Part shown: piece after piece, positions 1 to 5,208 of the stretch
Numbering within the stretch: position 1 is the stretch's first letter
Layout: the number at the start of each line of letters is the position of its first letter
From: Spirochaeta sp.
Lineage (GTDB): Bacteria > Spirochaetota > Spirochaetia > UBA9216
Assembly: GCA_003454605.1 (NCBI GenBank)
Contig: DMKD01000148.1
Span: 1-5,208 of the forward strand
Direction: 5' to 3'
DNA: 5,208 nt
Position numbers and translations under genes: made by a program
Notes under the pieces: generated by a model
Databases searched by the model: none
Told to the model about the DNA's origin: nothing
What the model saw: only the letters and a program-made list of their open reading frames with translations

Positions 1-728
1 TGTTCAGTGTCGAGCTCAGTTATTAAGGCATTGATGGAATCTATCTCTTTCTCAGCTCCAGCCTTCTGACTACTGAAGATCATTACCTGGTTCTGCTGCT
101 TTTTGTAATCTGAGATCTCCTGTTTCAGTACCTGAGAATAACGAAAGGATATGCCGGATATAAGCATAAGAAGTATCAGCAGCATGATGAAAAAGCTTTT
201 GAAACTTAAGGACTTTGATGATTGTAATGATTTATACCTATGCTGTTCACTAAAGCGTGGTAATTTTAGGATCATATCACTATTGGGCATATTGAAACCA
301 GAATCTGGCTTGTCTATAAACAACCATCTTGCGCTCTGGTTGTCTGATGGAAAGAAATCCGCTCTGTCTATAAGCTGTGAGCGTACAGGTTTGCTGTCCT
401 GGAATATTATCTTTTCAATAACATCGGTTTTGTATAAGAAAACAACATCTACATTCTTTTGTTTTAAATTAATCGATGTCAGCAGGAATATCGGTACTAC
501 CGGCGGGGTTTTTGAATACCGGGACAGAACCTCTTTTGTTATAAAAACAATAATTGCTGTGCAATCATTGTAGAGGCGGTAAACATATTCGTATGCGCCA
601 TTATTACCCGGATAGATAGAATGAATCTGTGAGGCTATATAGCTATCAAGTGAGTTTTGTTCAGTATTGTCAGGTATTTCCAGAAACCTTACATCGTAGA
701 GGCTTCTGGGAATTACATTTTCCGGCAT
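1..728 (-). CDS. Bitopic membrane protein, GspL/PilN-like platform component (3' end cut by the window edge)
   Basis: The frame runs from ATG at 728 to the left edge without a stop: 242 complete codons beginning MPENVIPRSLYDVRF. The ATG overlaps the gspG stop in TGATG and has only a weak GGGA upstream, so translational coupling is likely. Residues 1-178 are polar with alternating hydrophobic stretches such as TAIIVFI and VVPIFLLTSI, and have no signal peptide, consistent with a cytoplasmic domain. A single strong transmembrane helix follows at about 179-195 (FFIMLLILLMLISGISF). A Lys/Gln/Glu-rich segment (196-242, 'QEISDYKKQQNQ', 'EKEIDSINALITEL') is probably coiled coil in the periplasm. This cytoplasm-helix-coiled-coil layout is that of GspL, or of PilM and PilN combined, which tether the ATPase to the platform. 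I recognise no sequence motif that proves this. The coding call is strong; the function is inferred from architecture and operon position. Confidence 0.8.
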   Translation of the reverse strand, partial: MPENVIPRSLYDVRFLEIPDNTEQNSLDSYIASQIHSIYPGNNGAYEYVYRLYNDCTAIIVFITKEVLSRYSKTPPVVPIFLLTSINLKQKNVDVVFLYKTDVIEKIIFQDSKPVRSQLIDRADFFPSDNQSARWLFIDKPDSGFNMPNSDMILKLPRFSEQHRYKSLQSSKSLSFKSFFIMLLILLMLISGISFRYSQVLKQEISDYKKQQNQVMIFSSQKAGAEKEIDSINALITELDTE

Positions 729-1168
729 CAGTTTTCCCAGGAGGTAATGTCCTTTTCCAGATCCTCTCCGCCTTCAAGGCCGTCGGATCCGAATGAACGA
801 ATCCCGAAAGGGAGCCCGTGGGGTCCCGGAACCGTGTACTCAAACTCATTGCCCCAGGGGTCTAAGGGGATATCTTTTTCAACATATGGGCCGCTCCAGT
901 CCTCTGGCACAGGGGAGATGTTTGTTTTCTTCCATAGGGCTTCAAGTCCCTGATCCTGGCTCGGGAACTGCTTGTTATCAAAAAAGTATGAGTTAAGCGC
1001 AAGGTTCAGGTTTTCAATCTGGGTCTTTGCGGTAACAACCTTTGCTTTATCTATATACTTGAATGCCATAAAGCCTACCGAGCTTGTGAGTATCAATACA
1101 ATTGCAATTACAATGAGGGTTTCAACGAAGGTCCAGCCTTCTTCCCATTTATTTCTTTTGTTTTTCAT
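728..1168 (-). CDS. gspG: Major pseudopilin GspG
   Basis: Main subunit of the type II pseudopilus; made as a prepilin, cleaved and N-methylated by prepilin peptidase, then assembled from the inner membrane. It has 146 residues, typical for GspG. A short basic leader ends at G11, followed by WTFVETLIVIAIVLILTSS, which holds the conserved Glu at mature position 5 and the hydrophobic assembly helix. The C-terminal domain has DQGLEALW (72-79), PLDPWGNEFEY (101-111) and 'PGPHG', then S-x-G-x-DG-x-x-GG (125-134) and a final DI-x-x-W, the calcium-loop region of GspG. The mature first residue is Trp where the family normally has Phe, and position 3 is Phe rather than Leu. ATG at 1168 is chosen over TTG at 1171 because AGAAGGAG lies 5 nt before the ATG and only 2 nt before the TTG. 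The stop TGA overlaps the next gene's ATG. Confidence 0.96.
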   Translation of the reverse strand: MKNKRNKWEEGWTFVETLIVIAIVLILTSSVGFMAFKYIDKAKVVTAKTQIENLNLALNSYFFDNKQFPSQDQGLEALWKKTNISPVPEDWSGPYVEKDIPLDPWGNEFEYTVPGPHGLPFGIRSFGSDGLEGGEDLEKDITSWEN

Positions 1169-1173
1169 CAAGG

Positions 1174-1181
1174 CTCCTTCT
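1174..1181 (-). promoter_or_regulatory. Strong ribosome binding site of gspG
   Basis: AGAAGGAG in the 31-nt spacer between gspF and gspG, 5 nt before the ATG at 1168. It is the best Shine-Dalgarno match at any gene start in the window. This fits the need for far more major pseudopilin than other components (inference), and it decides the start codon. Confidence 0.8.
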
Positions 1182-1199
1182 ATCTTTATGATTTTAAAA

Positions 1200-2249
1200 T
1201 CATGCTATTGTCCCGAAGAGTGAAAAAAGCGGAACAATAAAGTTCAGTATAAGGTAGATAATAACAGCACCGACAAAAATAGTCAGCACAGGCTCTATTA
1301 TTCCCAATAATCTTGTTGTCATATTATCTATCTCTGACTCATAATAATTTCTGAGCTGTTCAAAAACCCTGTCGGTCTGTCCAGTATTCTCTCCGATACC
1401 TATCCATTGAATCATCCGCTTCGGTATACATTTGTGTACTGAAAAAGCCTTATACAGGCTTCTTCCTGATACTAGATCCTTGTGTATAATGCTGAATATT
1501 CTCTTTAATTCTTCGTTGCCGCAGACATCCTTTGCCTCTATTATCGCAGATGATAACTGAATGCCGTGCCTTGTCAGGGTCTCAACTGCAAAGGTAAAAT
1601 TAAAGATATCGATTGTAGTTATTATACCGCTGATTCCGGGTATTTTCAGTAATAGAATGTCTGTATTAAGTTTTATCGACTGTACACGCCTGCGCAGAAT
1701 TCCTGTTATTACAACTACTGTTATTACCAGTAGAATTATGATCCCGCTTATCTTAAGGCTTGTAATCCTGCTGCTGAAGGCTTCGAGCTGTTCGCTGCTT
1801 CCGGCCAGTTCCGCAAAAAGCTCTTCTATCTTCGGGATCCCTGCAACGATTAGAAAGAATACCCCGAAAAAAAGCATTGTAAGTACAATTGCAGGATAAA
1901 TTGATGCATTAATAAACTTGTCGCGAACCTTCTTGTTCCGTTCAAGGTATGTATGAAGGGTAGGTAGGATCGTTGATAAGGATCCTATCCTGTCTCCTAT
2001 GCTTATTAACCCGCTGTAGAGTGGGGGGAAGCTATAGCTGCATTTATCCATGAGTACCGATAATGAGCTTCCTTTCTTTAAGCCCAGCTCAAAGTATTCG
2101 GTAAGCTGTTTTATCGCTTTCGTGGTAGAAAAAGAGTTTATCATTGCTATTGAATTGTAAACCGAGAGTCCTGAGTTTAATAGGAGTGAAAGGTTTGATG
2201 TGAAATCAAGCAGCTCTTTTGTTTTGATTCTCTTTTTAGTATCAGCCAA
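1200..2249 (-). CDS. gspF: Type II secretion inner-membrane platform protein GspF (short form, TTG start)
   Basis: Polytopic inner-membrane protein at the centre of the assembly platform; it couples GspE to pseudopilin polymerisation. Two T2SF domains are seen in the 349-residue product, about 11-133 and 214-336. Each has the family's conserved segment: IGDRIGSLS (84-92) in the first and GIGENTGQTD (284-293) in the second. Hydrophobic spans lie near 117-138, 167-184 and 316-338. I chose TTG at 2249 because it lies 2 nt after the gspE stop with a GAGAGGG about 10 nt upstream, and homology begins right after it. The frame stays open to an ATG at 2420, but the extra 57 residues are Cys/Arg-rich, do not resemble GspF, overlap gspE by 169 nt and lack a ribosome binding site. 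With the TTG start the protein lacks the roughly 50-residue N-terminal segment most GspF proteins have (usual length about 400). Identity is firm; the start is less so. Confidence 0.93.
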   Translation of the reverse strand: MADTKKRIKTKELLDFTSNLSLLLNSGLSVYNSIAMINSFSTTKAIKQLTEYFELGLKKGSSLSVLMDKCSYSFPPLYSGLISIGDRIGSLSTILPTLHTYLERNKKVRDKFINASIYPAIVLTMLFFGVFFLIVAGIPKIEELFAELAGSSEQLEAFSSRITSLKISGIIILLVITVVVITGILRRRVQSIKLNTDILLLKIPGISGIITTIDIFNFTFAVETLTRHGIQLSSAIIEAKDVCGNEELKRIFSIIHKDLVSGRSLYKAFSVHKCIPKRMIQWIGIGENTGQTDRVFEQLRNYYESEIDNMTTRLLGIIEPVLTIFVGAVIIYLILNFIVPLFSLFGTIA

Positions 2250-2251
2250 AG

Positions 2252-3721
2252 CTATATAACCCTCTCTATCTCTGCAAGGTCTATCACACCGGATATAGTT
2301 TTCTCGAGTCCGTCCTTCATCAGTGACGAAAACTTTTCTGAGCGCACCTGCTCGGCTAGAACACTGTTTGGTGAGTTTGCAACCATAAGCTCTTCGAGTC
2401 TTGCTGAGGTTACAAAACATTCTGCAGCGGTTGTCCGCCCTGAATACCCTGTGAAGTTACAGCTTGGACAACCCTTATGGTGAAAGGTTGTCTTCGGTGT
2501 TAAATCATACTTCTCGTATATCTTTTTCTCCGCCGGGGTTAGCTCTTTTTCATATTTACAGTCAGGACAAAGAACGCGTACCAGTCTTTGGGCAACAGCA
2601 CCTCGGAGGACTGCGGCGAGAAGATATGATTCTACTCCCATGTTGATGAGCCTGTATACCGATGATATAGCGTCGTTTGTATGGAGTGAGGCAAGCACAA
2701 GGTGGCCGGTGAGAGCTGCCCGAACAGCAAGCTGGGCGGTTTCAGAGTCACGTATTTCACCAACCATTATGATGTTCGGATCCTGGCGCAAAACCCTGCG
2801 AAGTATTGAGTGGAAGCTTAGACCTATCTCATCATTTGTCTGAATCTGGTTGATTCCGTCAATCCGGTATTCGACAGGATCCTCAATCGTTACTATCATG
2901 TTTGATTCACTGTCAAGGTTTCTGATTATAGCGTTAAGGCTTGTAGTCTTCCCGGAACCAGTGGGTCCTGTAAAAAGGACAAGGCCATGCGACTGGTTAT
3001 ACAAATGAGTAATATGTTTTTTTATGTTATCGGAAAAACCAAGATCATTAATACTTAGAATAGAATCTTTTCTATTAAAAAGTCTAAGCACAATTGACTC
3101 GCCGCCTGTTATTGGAACAATTGAAAGCCGCATATCAAGTTCAATCCCTGCTATGCTGACCGATATTCTCCCGTCCTGGGGGAGTCTTTTTTCCATTATG
3201 TTAAGATCAGCCATTATCTTTATACGGCTTGAAATCGGCAGAAAGTATGAAGCGTCATACTCCATGCCTTTAACAAGCACCCCGTCTATTCTATAGCGAA
3301 TAGAAACCTGTTCAGCTCTTCCTTCAATATGGATGTCTGAAGCTTTTTTCTGGATAGCCTCAATGAAGATTGAGTTTACAAGGTTTATAATAGGAGCATC
3401 ATCGGCAAATTTGTCTATTTCAATATGTTGATTTATTCCCTTGATTGCATCGTATTCGGAACTGCTCGAAAAAAGTCTTCCAAGGTAGATAGTGAAGTCT
3501 TCAGCTTCAATCTCAACAAACTCAACCTTGTTCCTGTGAAAGTCCTGGATCTCATCAATCAGATTTTGTTCAAAGGGTGGACAGATTCCGACAATTGAAA
3601 GGCCGTCACTGCTTATTCCAAGCTTCACAACCCGGTGCTTCTCCATAAACTTTAAGGCATATTGTTCATGTAGAGGAGGCAGAGGCTCGTATTCCTTGAT
3701 GCTTGATTTCTTTATATTCAT
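2252..3721 (-). CDS. gspE: Type II secretion ATPase GspE
   Basis: Cytoplasmic hexameric ATPase of the GspE/PilB/VirB11 family that powers pseudopilus assembly. It has 489 residues, normal for the family. An N-terminal regulatory domain (about 1-100) is followed by the N2 domain, with 'KASDIHIE' near 126-133 and 'RYRIDG' near 142-147. The ATPase domain has Walker A GPTGSGKTT (252-260), Asp box VTIEDPVE (277-284), Walker B IIMVGE (317-322) and His box GHLVLASLHTND (339-350). Four cysteines, CPDC (385-388) and CPSC (418-421), form the zinc-binding tetracysteine motif typical of GspE and PilB assembly ATPases and absent from PilT retraction ATPases. All catalytic motifs are intact. It starts with ATG at 3721, inside an ATGA overlap with the secretin stop. 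No clear Shine-Dalgarno is seen, which suggests translational coupling. The flanking secretin, gspF and gspG support type II over pilus function. Confidence 0.97.
   Translation of the reverse strand: MNIKKSSIKEYEPLPPLHEQYALKFMEKHRVVKLGISSDGLSIVGICPPFEQNLIDEIQDFHRNKVEFVEIEAEDFTIYLGRLFSSSSEYDAIKGINQHIEIDKFADDAPIINLVNSIFIEAIQKKASDIHIEGRAEQVSIRYRIDGVLVKGMEYDASYFLPISSRIKIMADLNIMEKRLPQDGRISVSIAGIELDMRLSIVPITGGESIVLRLFNRKDSILSINDLGFSDNIKKHITHLYNQSHGLVLFTGPTGSGKTTSLNAIIRNLDSESNMIVTIEDPVEYRIDGINQIQTNDEIGLSFHSILRRVLRQDPNIIMVGEIRDSETAQLAVRAALTGHLVLASLHTNDAISSVYRLINMGVESYLLAAVLRGAVAQRLVRVLCPDCKYEKELTPAEKKIYEKYDLTPKTTFHHKGCPSCNFTGYSGRTTAAECFVTSARLEELMVANSPNSVLAEQVRSEKFSSLMKDGLEKTISGVIDLAEIERVI
2260..2266 (-). 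promoter_or_regulatory. Probable ribosome binding site of gspF
   Basis: GAGAGGG within the last codons of gspE, about 10 nt before the TTG at 2249. The spacing is slightly long but acceptable. This purine-rich run supports the TTG start over the distant ATG at 2420, which has no such site. Confidence 0.5.
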
Positions 3722-5208
3722 ATTTCAGGATAAAACTCATTAAAAAGTCTGTTCATTTCATCTTCGGGCTCAATGTTATGGGGACTGTCGATGACAAGGT
3801 ATGGTACCAGATAAACAACAAACTCCGTATTCTCCTCTGTTGTTTTTATCTTCTGGAAAAGTAAACCTAAAAGCGGAATATCACCAAGGATTGGTACCTT
3901 TGAGATTGACTCGGTTATTTCTTTCTGCATAAGGCCGCCAATTACAATAGGCTCGCCCGAAGGGGTTCTAAGATGAGTGTTTATAACCCTCTCGGTAGTG
4001 GGGGGAAGATTGTTCTCACTTTTGCTGCCAGAATCACTTTCCTTGGAGATCGTAGATTCCACCTCCATCGTGATCATGTCATCACCTGAAACCCATCCGG
4101 TTATCTCCATAAATAAACCGGTGGATATCTCACTGGTAACACCTGTGTATTTAACATCGCCCGAATCATCAACCTCGTACTCCTGGTAGCGGTATGTAGA
4201 ACTGTTCTGAAAGCTTACCGTTTGCCCTGATAATCCATGCAGGGTGGTATCGGCTAAAACCTCCGCGGTATTGTCGCTGAGCGAGGTATTTAACTCGACT
4301 GCAAAGAGATAGCCGAAGGTAGAAAGTATGTCAAAGTCTAACGACAGCAGGTTGCCTATGCTTCCGAGGAAGGATTGGATACTCTCATCATCTGATACCG
4401 AGTTGGAGACAGATAAATCGAAATCAAGGCCGGTACTTTCCTGATACTGCATGATCAGAAGCTTGTATCTAAGCTGCGGAGCAGGCACATCTATCTCAAA
4501 TACCAACTCTTTAAGGTAATCAAGCCTTGCAAGACTACCAATGAAATAGACGGATGACACACTGCCGGTGTCCTTGAAATCATCTGAGTTAAACGGCGGG
4601 GGAGGATTTTTAAGAAAGTCCTCAGCCTTGGTGTACTTGAAGGTAAGAACATGTGATTCTCTTGGAACATCCATTGCGTTAATCAGTTTCTCAACCTCGA
4701 CTTTCTGACCTTCAGTGTAAAAACCTAAAAATGAGTTTGCATCCTTCAGAACTATAGGTGCAGGCGCTTTAAGCCGTTGTGGAAAGGACTCGATTGCAGT
4801 CCCGGGTTCAATATAATCAAGCTTAAATGTGTAGTATTGCTTATCAATCTGCGGTCTATCGATGGCCTTAAGATATTCCTTAAGAGGTCTGATTTCTTCA
4901 ATGCTGCCGCTTAGTATGAGTGAATTCCTGTCCTTGTCTATCTTGTAGAAGCTGCTTGAGCTGAGGAGGTTCGGAAGCATTGAAGGCACATCTTCTGCTG
5001 CGATATAATCAAGTTGAAAATACTCGGATATCTTATATTGTTTCAATATATCCTGCCGGTTTATATCAAAGAGGTAATAGATGTTGTTACTGAGGGTGTA
5101 GTCACCACCGGTTTGTACCAGTAGGAGTCGCAGTATCTCTTCAAAGCTTTTATTCTTGTATTCAAGGTTTTTAAGTGATGCGGAAGATTTATAAAGAAGT
5201 ACATATTC
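3718..5208 (-). CDS. gspD: Type II secretion system secretin (GspD family), 5' end cut by the window edge
   Basis: Outer-membrane secretin, the multimeric channel through which type II substrates leave the periplasm. The frame is open from the right edge to TGA at 3720-3718, giving 496 residues without a start. A TTG at 5046 is in frame, but coding-like sequence continues upstream of it, so the true start and signal peptide lie outside. The visible N-terminal half carries three successive N-type ring domains (about residues 55-120, 124-184 and 186-242 of this fragment). Two of them end in 'AIDRP' and 'AMDVP', the usual repeat endings. The secretin core follows, with ATTLHGL-like 'LADTTLHGLSGQTVSF', then 'TPSGEPIVIGGL', the signature VPILGDIPLLGLLF (3897-3856) and the closing strand EFVVYLVPYLV. 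The protein stops about 45 residues after the signature, so there is little or no pilotin-binding tail. Its stop overlaps the gspE start. Family assignment is firm. Type II rather than another secretin system rests on the neighbours. Confidence 0.93.
   Translation of the reverse strand, partial: EYVLLYKSSASLKNLEYKNKSFEEILRLLLVQTGGDYTLSNNIYYLFDINRQDILKQYKISEYFQLDYIAAEDVPSMLPNLLSSSSFYKIDKDRNSLILSGSIEEIRPLKEYLKAIDRPQIDKQYYTFKLDYIEPGTAIESFPQRLKAPAPIVLKDANSFLGFYTEGQKVEVEKLINAMDVPRESHVLTFKYTKAEDFLKNPPPPFNSDDFKDTGSVSSVYFIGSLARLDYLKELVFEIDVPAPQLRYKLLIMQYQESTGLDFDLSVSNSVSDDESIQSFLGSIGNLLSLDFDILSTFGYLFAVELNTSLSDNTAEVLADTTLHGLSGQTVSFQNSSTYRYQEYEVDDSGDVKYTGVTSEISTGLFMEITGWVSGDDMITMEVESTISKESDSGSKSENNLPPTTERVINTHLRTPSGEPIVIGGLMQKEITESISKVPILGDIPLLGLLFQKIKTTEENTEFVVYLVPYLVIDSPHNIEPEDEMNRLFNEFYPEI

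Noticed and set aside
151..573. Plus-strand open frame of 140 codons
   Set aside because: It lies antisense inside the continuous minus-strand frame that starts at 728. It has no recognisable domain and no ribosome binding site, and the minus-strand frame has a sensible protein architecture and operon context.
739..748. Consensus-like AGGAGGTAATG on the plus strand
   Set aside because: It resembles a Shine-Dalgarno, but the ATG is only 2 nt away and it is antisense to the last codons of gspG. It is chance codon content.
1169..1199. Possible terminator or promoter between gspF and gspG
   Set aside because: The 31-nt spacer is A/T-rich but has no hairpin with a T-run and no convincing -10/-35 pair; it carries only the gspG ribosome binding site.
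657..1223. Plus-strand open frames over gspG (657-953, 793-996, 972-1223)
   Set aside because: Antisense shadows of gspG and of the adjoining gene ends; the minus-strand product has clear GspG motifs.
1561..1899. Plus-strand open frame of 112 codons with hydrophobic runs
   Set aside because: Antisense to the membrane helices of gspF; its hydrophobicity mirrors the opposite strand.
2250..2420. N-terminal extension of gspF to the ATG at 2420
   Set aside because: It lies out of frame inside gspE, has no ribosome binding site and does not resemble the GspF N-terminus. It is kept only as an alternative in the findings.
2464..4189. Plus-strand frames within gspE and the secretin (2464-2646, 2640-2843, 3024-3296, 3977-4189)
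   Set aside because: All are wholly antisense to well-conserved coding sequence and have no independent support.
5044..5046. TTG as the start of the secretin gene
   Set aside because: The frame continues open for 54 more codons to the window edge with plausible secretin N-domain sequence, so the gene starts outside.

Overview
The whole window is one segment of a protein-secretion operon read on the minus strand, from right to left. In transcription order it holds the 3' part of a secretin gene (gspD, cut by the right edge), gspE (cytoplasmic ATPase), gspF (inner-membrane platform protein), gspG (major pseudopilin), and the 5' part of a gene for a one-pass membrane protein that looks like a reduced GspL/PilN-type platform component (cut by the left edge). 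GspG has the type II C-terminal signature (DPWGN, then S-x-G-x-DG-x-x-GG) and GspE carries a tetracysteine zinc motif. Together these point to a type II secretion system rather than a type IV pilus.

Layout: 5208-3718 secretin; 3721-2252 gspE, overlapping the secretin stop in an ATGA; 2249-1200 gspF, starting 2 nt after gspE with a TTG codon; a 31-nt spacer carrying a strong ribosome binding site; 1168-728 gspG; 728-1 the bitopic protein, overlapping the gspG stop in TGATG. No gap exceeds 31 nt, no terminator or promoter is visible inside, and nothing of size is encoded on the plus strand. The operon promoter should lie to the right of the window, and further platform or minor pseudopilin genes may lie to the left.

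How they work together: GspE hydrolyses ATP at the cytoplasmic face and drives the GspF platform, which polymerises GspG (after prepilin peptidase processing) into a short pseudopilus. The bitopic protein would link the ATPase to the membrane platform. The secretin forms the outer-membrane exit pore. Substrates and the prepilin peptidase are not in view.

Organism: a diderm (outer-membrane) bacterium, because a secretin is present. Base composition looks moderate, somewhat below half G+C by eye. The order D-E-F-G followed directly by a bitopic protein, the short GspF, and a GspG with GWTFVETLIVI at the cleavage site remind me of spirochaete type II clusters. That is a low-to-moderate confidence inference from memory, not something the sequence proves. 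The system itself is a recognisable family. The features of interest are its deviations: a Trp at mature position +1 of GspG, a GspF lacking the usual N-terminal segment, and an unfamiliar GspL-like gene.
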